A stretch of DNA of 64,000 nt from Larus michahellis (taxonomy: Eukaryota; Chordata; Aves; Charadriiformes; Laridae). Of the stretch, positions 23,820 to 36,900 are shown piece after piece (within the stretch, counting starts at the first letter, position 1; every line of letters starts with the position of its first letter). The DNA lies in the NCBI RefSeq assembly GCF_964199755.1, contig NC_133914.1, positions 558,001 to 622,000 of the forward strand. Direction: 5' to 3'. The notes under the pieces are model-generated. The model was not told the DNA's origin. It saw nothing but the letters and a program-made list of their open reading frames with translations, and did not search any database. The translations under genes were made by a program, and so were the position numbers.

Positions 23820-26580
23820 GATGCCCTAGATGCTTCCTCCTCACACCTTTATCTATAGCGGGGGCTTTGATGACCCAAATCTTTCTTTAACGCTCCTGCA
23901 GCTCCTCAAAAGGAGACGTAACATTTTTTTTCCCTGTTCATATCTGTTATCTTCTGAGAAAAACAGGCCTGAAGTCCTAGTACCTGAACCTCTCACCTTC
24001 TCTCACTCAAAGTTTGCTATCTTTCTCCTTCCTCGTCTTGCCACCAGGATCTTTTTTGTGCTTTTGACACCCCACTTATTTCTCAGAAATATTTGTTTTC
24101 CCATGAGAGCCACTCTGCCTTAGCCATATCCTTTGTGTCCTTTTTAGCCTCCCTTTCTGTGAACTTAAGACGTTCCATCTTGAAACAATTTACGCTCCTT
24201 TCCCCGCTATAGCAAAATGGGAAAGACATCTAAAGACGTTGATAGGTAGAAACATTCTCCCGGTATATCATATACATTTATTCATATTCAACTTATATGC
24301 ATTTATATTGTAACAATATTTTTCACCAGCTTAATTCCCCCTTTTTCATAAACATCCATAGTTTTATAGATTCCATGTCCTTTCAAATGCAGGCAACACT
24401 TTTAAAATCTTTCATGAGACCCATTCTGCTTGCGTAAGACTCCACTCTGTACCTGACCAGCTTAAATTAATCATTCTTGAACATGGAAGTGATTGGAATT
24501 TACACAGTATTTCGCATGGATCTTTTCAGTCCACTGGGCAATGGTGTTAATTATCAACTGAAAACGTTGCGATCTGATGTACCTACAACAGACCAGCCCC
24601 TTTCAGCCATGTCACATTGCTGCTCCGTGGTCATCCTCTGTCCTCTGATCAGTGTCACCTGCAAATCTCATGTAATTCATATTGCTTTTACATCACTGTC
24701 TGAAGGGTGTATTGGCAGAACTGATTCCGAAGTCAGCCCAGAGGACAATTAGCATCTTTGTCCTCCTCGTTCCCCTTTCAGGGTAAGGCAACACAACCCT
24801 GGCACCCAGCTTCTCACCGCTCTTACCGTTAATTAATAGCACACAGCTGCATGTTGAATGCTGTGTGCAGCCCCAGGTCACCCATTTCAGAGCGTATACA
24901 GGAACCTGCAACAGTTCAGAGAGGGAAAAGTGAAACGATAAAGGTCTGGCAGGGCATTCATTCCTCTGAAGTTTGATTTTGCCTGTCAGTTCAACTAGGT
25001 AGCACCTCTTTTTATATAACAGTCTACATATTTTTTTCAGATCCATGCCCAACTTATTTCATCTGCTGAAAACTTCCTTTTGAAAAGAACTATTTGTAGG
25101 TATTTGTTCTGTTTGACTTCGCTGACTTCTCAGGGAATCGGTACTTTCACTTGTGTATCGGAGAATGCTCTGCTTGATAGTATGTTCTATCAGTATTAAT
25201 AGGACCTCGAGCATTCTCCATCTGCTAGGAACAGGTAATAGAATTTAAAAAGTAGGAAAAAAAATGCAGTGATATCTAGAGTAGCTTAATTAGACTTTTT
25301 AAAGATGTTGCAAGTGCTTTTCTCAGAATACTTCAGAAACCTCACCCATAAGTCTGCGCAGTGCAGCCAGGAACCGCCACGGAACAGACTTCGGTTTTCT
25401 CATGCGTAGGGACTGATTTTGTCTTGTTTTGCACAATAATACATCACAAACAATCCACTGATTCTAGAAATGTATTTAGTTGTTTAATCTAGTCCTTTGT
25501 TTTGTATTTCTAAATTTTAGCGTTACTGTTTCTAGCCAAGAAAGTTCCATCTGAAGTTGAGATATTGTTTGGAGAGTTTATCCAATGGGAATAAACTTGG
25601 CAACTATGTAGAGGAGGTGCCTCTCACAGCCACAGGAGGAGTGTTGCAAAGCAAGACTAACAGTCTGCTTTTTAGAGAACAGTTTATAAATTACTTTAAA
25701 AAAATGACATTGTTAGTGCCGATACAAAAATTATTAACATAAATGTTGCATTGTCTTATTTGGGTTTTGGTAATGAAATATAATTAACAGTAACATCAGT
25801 TAAAAGATTTCAGTTTTCCTTAAAATAAATGTTTCTGAAAAATCACAGACTTCAGTTATGGTATATTTTCTGACTTCAAATATATAGTGATATTTCTTGC
25901 CAAAGGCAACTCAAGAGCGTATACTAGAAAAAATGAAGTACCATAGTTCAAAGACTGACACGCGTTGATTCACAGGATTAATTTGTTGGGAGTTGCAATG
26001 CATTTTTCCCAAGTGTGTGAGTAAAGTAACATGCATTTACCAAGGGTTTTATTTTAGATTTTAAAAATATAAATAAAATTATTTCCTATTTCTACCATTG
26101 AAGAAATAGCTGCAGTTTTTTTCCACTGGATCAGAAACTTACCGTACTTGGGGAATTAATTAGTTGTGGGGGTTTTTTTTTGCGCTGGATCTAAAAATGC
26201 ATTTAATGAGAAAATATGAACAGCAGGAATTTTAATCCACACTCTTGCAAAAATTGTTGCTTTTAAAATCGTGTTACACCTCTTCAAAGAAAAGTAATTT
26301 TCTGAGAACATTTTGTTTGTTTAAAAGCTTTTGAGAAACTTTATATGACATAAAGACACGTATTTTTTCAGTAGTTCATAGGTGAGTTGCTAATCGTTCC
26401 ATGGCAGGAAACTTTTCAGCGTTGCAGGACCTAACGCCTTGAGGAATACAAAGCATGCAAGATAAGACCATATCCCTGTCGTAACGAAAGAGCTTTTTAA
26501 GTTGTGCAAGCATGGTCTAGAGATAGGGGGACCGTAAGCAAGACACCAGAAACGAATGAAGACTGAGATTACAATTTCAT
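23820..26580. other. Intergenic stretch upstream of ZBTB8A
   Basis: About 2.7 kb of mostly AT-rich DNA without a supported gene. A weak resemblance to a CR1 internal segment occurs around 24640-24760 but is too diverged to call. Nothing else was seen. Confidence 0.45.
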
Positions 26581-26584
26581 CTAA

Positions 26585-27140
26585 TGCACTCCCAGCTTAT
26601 TTGACTTTAGCTCGTTTGCCTCTGCATCATTTTTACTGTCATCAGTTTTCTCCATGATGGAGCCAGTGGACTAACCCGTGATTTCTGTAGTTCGGTTGTC
26701 TTCACAAAGATCCCGAGCCGCATCCTGATTCTCTTCTGGTACAAATATAAATGCTTGTTCAGCCTCCAGGTCACCAGGAGATCACTTCATTTTTCAAAAT
26801 GAGAAGGAAATCGTAACACACTGTCCTAAAATGTCGAGTACAGGGAGGAATCTTCCATCTGCCAGTATACACCTGCCAGGAACGGAGCAGGCCATCTTCT
26901 GAACCGCGTTTACAGCTTGGGCAAAGTCTGAGGTTTGACAGTGGTGTTAAGAGAGGCAGCAGCTGCCCGAGCATCTCAGCATAACTTGTCAGTGGCTTCA
27001 CCTATACTACCCAAATTCCTAACCCTGTACCAAAGGAATTATATTAAATACTTGTTAGTCGTATTCTTATCTTTGACCCAGCTTCCCTCAGCACCTGAAA
27101 TTGTGCCATATTTGCATACAGCTCATCTGTGTTGATGACT
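26585..27140 (-). pseudogene. Decayed third ZBTB8A-type gene (unprocessed)
   Basis: On the minus strand, three pieces keep ZBTB8A exon order. Near 27133-27065 lies the end of the BTB exon, aligning with ZBTB8A through its AGCTGGGCTGAAG end; the splice donor has decayed (AAAGATAAGA where ZBTB8A has GAAGGTAAGA). Near 26945-26822 lies a finger-exon remnant reading LCPSCKR...VYTGRW...PPCTRHFRTVC, matching KCPFC...[10 protein letters not shown]...HFRTVC with most of finger 2 deleted. Near 26775-26585 lies the acidic tail, reading DLEAEQAF...CEDNRTTEIT, stop, STGSIMEKTDDSKND, matching DLEAEAPL...[11 protein letters not shown]...[15 protein letters not shown]. The internal introns are nearly gone and the start of the last exon is missing. 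Intron-positioned gaps mean it arose by tandem duplication, not retroposition. It lies upstream of ZBTB8A in the same orientation. No BTB core was found beyond 27140. Confidence 0.8.
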
Positions 27141-27373
27141 TAGGCCTTGATCTAAACATTGATTGTCCCCGAATCATTCGCAAGCTTTTGACGGCCTCTC
27201 ATCTCCCTTGAGTGCCCTGCACTCCTGCTTTCCTCCTCCCACCGAGAGTCCTTGGCACCAAGGATAGTGACAGCCCGGTGGCCCTTGGAGACAAGGAGAC
27301 AAGACAAGTGCTTCAGTGCCCCACATCTTTCATGTAAAAAATGAAAAAATGTGTACTTACTGTGAGATTAGTA

Positions 27374-30300
27374 TTTATTTAATGTTTTCTGTTCTTCAAC
27401 TATAAAAGAACCAGACTACATACAACAATATAAACATATATAGTACATATACAATTTAACATACGGTAAAGACAAATTCAGTAAAGCACCACTGTAGAAA
27501 AAACATTACAAAAGCACTTAAAGATTTGATCCCCAGCCCTTAAAAAGGGTAAATTGCCTATATGGTGGTGATGCACGTTAGTTCTCACTTTGGTTTAATT
27601 TGTTTTTTCCACCCTGACACACACACTCACAGATCTCCACATCAGGACAGGAACACTCGCCGATGCGGCAGCTCGTGGTGACACGTCAGTGCAACTGCGC
27701 TAGTACTGGTCTGCAGAAAACGCCCAGTTATTGAATCTGGAAGGGTCTGCTGTGTTCATACTGCTACCCGGCTTTACTCGGAACTGTCATTGAACGCTGC
27801 CAAGCTAGCTTTTGTAAAATACTCTCCAGACCCACAATTCAAACTTTACGCAAGCTTTTTCCCACATAGAACTTTGGTCCCAAATACCCATGGAAGCAGA
27901 GCAGCGGGTGTCAGTCCCTTCTTCCACTCCCTAGCACACCTTTCTCATCAAAATTGTCTCCTTAACACTGGATACTGTTTCTTCTTCTTCTTTTTTATTT
28001 TTAAAGTACCCTTATTTTACTTTACTGGAGCACTTTAAAAAGTCATAATCTGCTATGTTTAAAAGTTCATTAAACAACAAAAGAAGACTTAAAACAGTAA
28101 AAAATGTAAAACAAGATGGACATTCAGAGAAAGCTGAGATAACTGAATTTCATATACGTCCGATTCAGATGGTACAAATGAAAATGTTATTGTACCAATT
28201 AGTATTTTAGGACAATTTACTTTTGATTGAACTACTCCCCCGACCTGTCTGGAGGTAGTGGCAACATTCGCACATTGGTTTTCAAAAGTGAAAAAACATC
28301 TTCCTCTCCTGCCTCAACAAATACACAGTGTCTTGTTTAACAGTACAGTGCGATTACTGTACTGGCTTTCGCCTGGACAGATCCTGGAATGGGCTTGGAG
28401 ATTTACAAAGGTCTCTGAATCCACCCATAAATCCACCTGCATGATGGTGTCTAAAATAAGCGGGTTCTAAAATCAGGGCATCTCCCCAAAGTGTTAACTC
28501 TTGTTTAGTTTAGTGAGCATTCTTGTTTGCAGTTTCATACAGGAGGAGAGAAGAATCCTCCAAGTCTCCAAAGACTGAGGTATTCAAAATTATTTGTGAT
28601 CTAGAAATAGCTGTTATTGCTACCAATAGCTGTTAATTACCAACAAAAGATGTCTGTCTTGTATTAGAAACATGAAAGACTACAAGAAGAAAACAATTTC
28701 AAAGCAAGCTTCCTATTTTTGTTTGAGTAATACACACTGTTTTGGGTCAGAGCTCACCTACCTTAGTTATTAACAACTAAACAAGACAGAATTTGAAAAA
28801 TCAGTAGCACGGCCATTGGCTCTCAACCCCAAAAGAAGCCGGCAGCTAAACATTAATCTAAGCCTTGCCACTGAAGAACTGTAAGAATGTCTAAGACCTG
28901 ACTTGGTTTCTAATTCTGCAAAACTCTCAATGTATGTTTAAATTTTACCCTTGTAACTAGTCCAATGATCAATGGGACCGGTCATGTGTCTCTGAGTCTT
29001 CATAGGACTTAGCTGGTTATGCTAAAAGCATGTAAGAATGTACAGAGTCATATATTTTGACAGTTAAAATATTTTGCATCTCAATTGGCAGTCCAAAGTT
29101 TAAAGCCCAGTATCTTGCCTTTGGATATTTGGGGATGGCATTTAAAGTCGCTGTGTACGGCCTGCTGTTTTGAGAGGGATTTTTTTGGAGGGGGGGAAAA
29201 GGGTGGTGTTTGTTTTTTTTCTTTTTAATTTACTAGTATTCAGACACTTCCCTATAACCATTTAATAAACACCAAAAAAGTTGTTACATTCACTGGTTGT
29301 GTTTTACTAAAAGTGCTGCGCTGACCTGCACGGCAGAGACGATGACATCCTATCTGTAACGCCAGACCTGAAAGCAGCTCTGTGTGGGCACGTGTGCCAC
29401 ACGCATGGGTAGAAATGGAGCCGCTGGTGAGGTTTTAACAACTTCATGCCCTTTATATTCTTATACACGTTACTAATATTTCTAGATATGTAGAAAATCT
29501 GAATTTCAAACAATCCAACAAAAGGCAAAAAACAGGCTTGTCTTCAGTTATTTGGTTGACATGTTAACAGCGGCCCTTAAGAGAAGAAATGCAGTTTTTA
29601 TGTGCACGTTAAAGGGCACTGTCAACTTAAGCTGGATCCAAAAATCTTTAACAAAAATGTTTAAAAAAAAACCCTCAATAATAAACAAGTTTTGAAATAT
29701 GAATAATTCCCAGGCACTTCTGAAACAAGCGTGTACACCAAAAGATCCCAATAAAATAAAAGTGAACGGATTTCACTGTTCGAATGAAAACAGTGAAAAG
29801 ACAGGGGTTATTACATTTTTCATTGATTCAGGATATTCTTAATCAACAGGTAAATACAGGTTTTAAATATCATCGTCTGTAAAAGCAGGTTTAAAAAAGC
29901 CTGTGTGAAATATCCATTGTCATTCAGAATTAACCTACAAAGAATATTTGGGAGTCCGTTCCCCCCACCCGCATACATTTTATTGTAGGCATTTGACAGC
30001 ATTTTCTTCTAGCTAGGATCAGTGAGCTTTTCCCAGTTGCACAGATTTTTCTCACCCAGCATGAAAAATGAAAAGCTTTAAAAAGAGTTTAAAAAGTTAA
30101 GATGATTATAAAACTACAAAAAACTGTTAAGGAAACAAAGCCCGTGTTAATAATATAAAAGATTTTTTTAAAAAACCACCAGCTGGCTGGGTTTTAAGTT
30201 GACAGCATCCTTTTAATCCTTTCCTACCAAGACTCTTGCTTGCAAAGTGTCTGTTGCCAGCAATGGATATATTCATTTTTAATTCCCAGAAATTGAAATG

Positions 30301-33300
30301 TGAGCCTTAATCTAGACACTCTCAGGTTTACTCAGTCAACTTTTGAACAGTAAAAAAAAAATCAAAGCAACCCTCTCAGAGAGTTTTATTTTCTAGACAA
30401 TCAAAAAGCTCCAGAATGCTCCAATATCCACAAATATAGTTCAGTCACTTCTACAAATAAGGTTCGGTTTATAAGAATTTGTCATTTAAACTGGACTAAG
30501 GGACTTCAGTTATGAAACTGCCTTACAAAACATCAGTAAATTAAATAACCACATTTGGAAGATTTACAAGGTCTTGCACCAAGAGGTTAAATGCACTACG
30601 AATACCAGTGCAGCATGTATTCCCTTCGTGAAATACAGTGCAATTATGTGCAAAAGTACGTTAAAACGTATACTCCTAAACAAAGTCAATTACGTAGCGC
30701 TAAGACTTTAAGATACGTAGTCTGCACGGCCTTTAAAAAACTTTGAGAAAGAGATTATATTAGAAATAACATCTCTAAAACATGATTTTTGATTCTTCAT
30801 TAAGCACCATATGAATATTTTAAAACGGCTACATCATTTTCTCAAAGCTTGTAGAGGCTGAATCTACAGTGGAAGATTTCAGGAAAAACATCCAAAAAAC
30901 TAAGCGGAAAGCACAGCAAACAGATTTACATGGACAGGTGGTCACAAGAACATGGATAAACTACATCCGCTTCCAAATACAAAGGTTGAAGGACTCCACT
31001 GAAAACAAAGCATCACAGTATGACAGATCAACAGGAAACATCGATTTTGGTGGTCACTTTCCATCTGGAATGGGAACGGCGAACCCCCCACCCACAACCC
31101 CCCCAGTGTTACACAGACCTTAACACAGCTCCATTCTCTATGCACAAGACACACAAGAACAATCTCTAAGACCAAAGAAAGCAGGTTGAAGTACAATCGC
31201 TGAAGGTCTCCGCAGTCATTCCCGCAGCTCTTATTCCATACGGACTTCCACAAGAGGTTCCTTTTCCCTACTCTGAATGTCCTCACAGGTTCAGAGTCGG
31301 CTACCCCACCCCTCAGCACAGCTCAGCTGCCTCAGAAGCTGAATCTTCTGACATTTTAGTTGTCGCTAGCACTAGCCAGACCCATGCTCAGCTGATACTC
31401 CAATGTCTAGTGGCCTCTACCAGTATTTACAATGAGGTGGCATCTGCACGCTGGAATGACCAGAGATTGGGATGCCTGGTCACTAAATATCAATTTGGAT
31501 CCCTATTTACATTCTTATCCCACTTCCATTAGTGAGTTACTCTCCCAACAGACACAGATATCGTGACTGTTTTCCGGGTGTTCTCCTATGCAGAAGTCCT
31601 TCCTTTATCAGATAAGCAGATACAAAAAAATACCCTCTGATGGTGGATGGACTCAAGTGAAATAGAGCAGTAGTCCAAAAGACTAGCCCGGTAGGCTGGA
31701 GGTGGCATTTTCCAATGTGCCGGCAAGATTTACAAGCTCACGTTTTGCTCAGATTTTCAAGTGCTTAGGACCCAAAACCACAACAGGATTTTCAAAGGAG
31801 CTCAGCTCCAAAGGTGGCATCTATGAGAGTTGTCTCTCGATGGTCTCAATTTAGGTAACTAAAACAGGGGCTATAGAGCCCTGAAGTTTTTAAAGATCTT
31901 GTCCCAGTGAGATTTTTCTATCGTGATGTGTGTCGTTATGATACTGTTCAGCTATTACACAACTCAAATTTACAGATGACCTGGAATAGGGACCACTGAA
32001 AGCTCACGCAACTGAAGTTAGAGAAAATAAACGTAGCGAGTGATGCCAGCATCTTCTTGTGAAGGTGGCACTCACCAAGAACTTCAACCAGACCATTTCC
32101 AAACAAGTCGCTTTACCTTTTGCTGTTTTCATTAATCACTAGTGAAGCGACTTGTTTAAGAAGCTTGTTTCTTCTTTCCTACTTGATCTGGCAATGAATT
32201 CTTAACCGCATTTGAGACATCGGAATCACCTCTCACAAGTAAATTTGACATCGCTATGGGATTACAATTTCACTGTAGAATGAAGCAAATAGAGAAGGTG
32301 AATTGTTCTTTTTCAGTATGTAAAATAAAAGCACAAGGTATGAAAAAAACCTCAACTGGCTACATCAGAGGGTTCTTTGTTTTTTAGGTTCCATCTAATG
32401 TTTTCCAGGTGTAGAGTCTTTCTTTACACTAAAAACCTCAAGAAGCACCATCTTGTTAAGTGGGAAGAACTGCTCGTTCTTTGTCAGCCCTGCCTGAATA
32501 CAGGCTTTGGTCCAGCACTTACTCCAGCTAAGACACATAAAATTTGCCTTTTCATGAAACACTTAAGAACAACATAGTAAAGAAGCATTAACAGTCTTAT
32601 TTCACAGTATATTTCAGTTTTGTCTCCTGATTAGGAAACAGTACGTTACCCAGAAGCAAACAGGCTTTCTGTTGGTGTTTTCTTTTAAAGCTTCCCAGGT
32701 TGATTTTTGATAGCTTATATCAACTTGGTACTAGAAAAGGAAAAAAAAATCTCACCTCCCTTGAAAGCCAACCTTTATCTATCCCAGCACAGAAACATGA
32801 GGTCCACACTGAAGGATTTTCTTTTTAAAACAAAACAAAACAGTACTTTGATAAATTCAGACAACATAAACTATGAGAATGATCACCAAAGACTAAAAGA
32901 AAATATATTAAAAGAGAAAGAAAAGGATGTGCATACAAAGAGGCCAGTAAAAATTTCTGAGATTTCCTACCCAATTATTTTCAAAAGGGTATTCAGAGCT
33001 CTTTGATATGCATAGCTCAGATATTTATATTTAACTGCTCCTCAGCTACATCAGCTGTGAATCTGGCTATTTAATCTACCAGAATCAGAATTCCCAAGTG
33101 ACCTTCTTGACAGCTTTTAACTTCTACTGTAAAAAGCTGAAGAGAATTGGGCAGTTCACTTAGTCTAAACTGAGAGACCAGGACACCAGACCCCATAATG
33201 TGTGCTTAATATCTCTTAAGCCAAGACTGCTGGTGTCTAAATGACATTAAGGACACATCTGAAGATCTGCAGTCCGAGCTCTTGGGAGAGGGAGATGCAA

Positions 33301-33938
33301 TAAAAACAACTGAGAAGGAGAAGCTTGTTCTCTAAATACCTGAAATTAAGGACACGTGAAATACATTTATGCTTACTGTCGAGGCTTTCAGCAGCAGCAT
33401 AGTTTTGTTATCCTGGTTTGTCTGCCCTGGTTTCCAGGTCAAGTCCAGTCTAAGCAAACACTTTAGGTTTACAATTTAGATAATACTGTTCGAATACAGA
33501 AGGATCACCCCTTAGTTTAGAAAAGTACAAGGTAACGGATGAAAACTACGTTTCTTTTAATGTAATTTCCAGAGAGAAGATGGTACCCCTCTCAGATCAG
33601 GGATTAAGGACCACGACAGCATTATTTGAAGAAACCTGGTATCAAAACAACACAGAGAGGTTCCACCTGCAAAATCAAAACTAGAAGGCAGAGACACCCC
33701 TGGCAATTGCTCAAGTACAACCTCTGTGAACCCCAGACAGAAGATTCTTCACAGATTTCTGGTGCACAGCACTGAAAACTTAAAAGTATTAAAATTTCCA
33801 ATTCTCCCCACTCTTCTTTTAAAAAATGGAATAATAAAAACCAGCACAGTCTCACTAATTGGTTAAATACACAGTTTTCTGTTGCCGACTGGCCACTGTT
33901 AGGGAAACACTTTAAACGCTCCCACTCTCCTCTCGCTG
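27374..33938 (-). other. ZBTB8B: Long non-coding stretch downstream of ZBTB8B, probably 3' UTR
   Basis: About 6.5 kb downstream of the ZBTB8B stop without a convincing coding exon or repeat family. Minus-strand AATAAA signals occur at several places, the farthest opposite 27374-27379, close to the ZBTB8A-type relic. The uniform, unique, AT-rich character fits a very long 3' UTR, but the true end cannot be read from sequence. Short open frames here (for example 30869-31123) have no protein-like features. Confidence 0.4.
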
Positions 33939-36900
33939 CTACATAAGCGTTTCTCGGTCTGACAAACTCCTGTGGATTTCCTGCTTGTCATCACCATCAG
34001 CATCGTCATCATCGGCCGGATCGTTCTCCTCTCCAGACTCCACGTATATGGGCCAGTCGTTATCGGCATCGCCCTTCTCTTGGCCTTCTGACGAAGGCTC
34101 CATTAGGCTGAGGTTAATGGGCATGGAGTCCTCGTGGGTAGTGGTCACGCAAGTGCAGCTGTCGCACAAGCCAAAGCGCCGCAATCCTTGAGACAGGCTA
34201 CTTGTGAATGTTCTCCTGCAGCCTTTACAGATAATCGGCTTGTTTGATCGATGCACCTGAAGTTAAAAATAAAAGATTATGGTAAAAAAGGCACCCTGCC
34301 TTCTTGCTTTAGCTCTTTCTAGGTACTGTTTTGCATATATTCCTGGAACAGAAAAACATCTACACTTAAGCTAAAGGGCAGGTGATCCCATCACATTTCC
34401 AGCAACAAAGATTTGGGGCTACATAAGTACTGGTGAACCACGTATCAGTGGCTTAAACTTATTAGAAAAGTTTATCTCATGTTGGCAACAATCATTGTGT
34501 CCAACATATTTTGGGAAACGTGACTGGGAAACGCCAAAAGCTTTTAAGAATTTCCTGACGTGTAATCTTTCAAACTTACGCTTAAAGCATGACTCCGAAG
34601 GTGCTCCTGCCGAGTGAAGCGCTTCCCACACGTCTCACAGGGGTAGGGCCTCTCACCCGTGTGAGAGCGAATGTGCCGTTTTAATATTCCTTTCTGTTTA
34701 GCCGTGTAGGGACAGAACGGGCATTTGTGAAGCTTGATTGGCACAACTAACACATCACCTTTGGGGAAGAAAAAACACAGTGCGTTAGATTAGACAGTTC
34801 ACCAGTGTTAGCTATCGGCTTCTTAGCCTCCCCACTGCACATCTCAGCCAAGATAATTGCACTTTCCCCTCTTTTTCTATTTGGCTTACCTGGAATTTCT
34901 GTAGGTTGTGCAATTTCAGAAGACATTCATGCAGCTGCAGAGGATCAAGTCCCTTGAAAATCAGCTTGCCTTATTAATCACCTTGCTTACATAGCTGATA
35001 CTCTAAGGGAGTTGGCTCACAACAGAAAAACAAATTAATTTTATTTTAAGAAGCCATTTAATTAAGTGCCAAAAATTTGCTTTTAGTGCAGCGCGGTCTC
35101 TGCACTATCTCAGCCACAGAAAGTCTCCTACTTTCTTTTTTTTTTCTTTTTCTGATACCATTAGCATTAAGCAGCGTTAGAAACTAAAATCTTTATGACA
35201 AATTACAGGTAGAAGTAGTGCAATGTTTCTCATATGCTTTTAGAACGTTCATAAATTTAGATGTGGAGAACCCATCTCAAAGTATGAATGCGTGTTTCTA
35301 CTGGCATCCAGTTCAGCGTTCACTTTCCATTGGAAATAACAAGATGAAGGACTCCGATACATTTGCTGATATTATACTTTTCCTACAATCAGACTACATG
35401 CACACAAGTAATATGTAATTTATGAAGACAGATGCAAAAAGAGAGAATTCAATTTGAAGATCACATTTTATATAAAAGTGGGTGTTGCCAAGTTTTTCGG
35501 TATTAGCCCAGATAGGAGCTTCCTTTCCAGCATAAAGGCTGAGATGTTATACTAAAAGATAAGGTTTCCCTATTTCAGGTACCGATTGAGGGACGTGTTT
35601 GAGATCAAGCCTCGAGCTCTTTAACAGTTACGCCAAAGTAGGTGGGGCCACAGAATCTTCCTCAGACTAAGGTTTGTCCAACCCTGTCTCAGAAAAAGGA
35701 GTGACTAGTATTAACGTGTGGCGATCAAGTGAAATTCATCTCACCCAATTTTGTACCTTCACGGGGTATTACCAATCCCTGCTGGGTGTTCAGAGCACTG
35801 TTTAATAAAAGAAAAGGAGTTCTTAGACTTGCCTTGCTTCCAGGCTCTCTACAGGTGCCCGTTTCCCCTCCCATGAGCTGTGAAGGGGACCAGGATGACT
35901 CGAACAGATGCGGACACTTGAAAATAAGTGACATTTATCTCATCTGCCAGCCTGAATGCAGGAGAGCACCACTCCCTTATCGGGATTTTGTATTTCTCAT
36001 TCCTGGTGTCTGTGAAAATGCTAAGACAGCAGGAGCACTAAAAGCTGCAAAGAGATACTTCCATCCTACTAAATGCTTACAACGTTCACTTTTAGCAGAT
36101 AAACATAACTGAATGCAAGGTCTGGGGTTTTTTTCCCCACTCCTATTTAAAGCACATCGACCATTAACATTTCTAGTACGTTGTCATAAAACCCGATGTT
36201 CTCATCAAATTCTAGAAGCATTTCCCTTTTAATGATTCATTAACAGTCTGAAGAGTGTAGGAGGGGAAAAAGCCAAGTTTGTGTGTTAGATGCTCTTGTC
36301 TTGCTATGTATCAAAAGCCAGTGGCATGACCTGGTGACAGCACTCTGTTCTGATAACTTCGGTCTTTTGGTGACTGTAAGACTGAATTTGTGATTTTATC
36401 AGATTCCTTATTTTAAAGCAGTGAGAGGTATTATTTGGTTTATGGGCTTTAAGATCACACATGCGTGCCTGAGCTGGAAATGACATGAATGTAAGCTTGC
36501 TACGTAGAGTAGAATATTCAGTGAAAGATTTCCTCTCTTTCCTGTGCCTCAAATCCTGTGGCATTTGTCACATCGTGAACAGCTATGGCACTTGCAGCGT
36601 TCGTCAGAGCCGCCTCCCATCTTCATCAGGCAGTTTGGATGAGGCAAGTTCTGCACCAACATTACTGTAAGCAGATAAAACACCCAAATCCTTATTGTCC
36701 GCTTCAGGAGAAATGCATATGGACATGACCTTCTTCTCCAGGTCCCTCACAGTGCTGGTAGGAGACATTCCTGCCAGCGCGAGCAAGACACCCCAACAGG
36801 CGCTGGGCTGGGGAAAGCAGAACCTCCGGTGACCAGCAGCTGAAAAGCGAGTCTGGCGCTAGAAGTAAAAGTTAAGTCTCACCTTTATGCAACACCAGAG

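Noticed and set aside
24640-24760. Possible CR1 internal fragment
   Set aside because: It only vaguely resembles the CR1 segment with TCACCTGCAAATCT-like wording and is too diverged to call by eye.
30869-31123. 84-codon open frame in the ZBTB8B downstream region
   Set aside because: No promoter, splice or family signal. It lies within presumed 3' UTR on the opposite strand.
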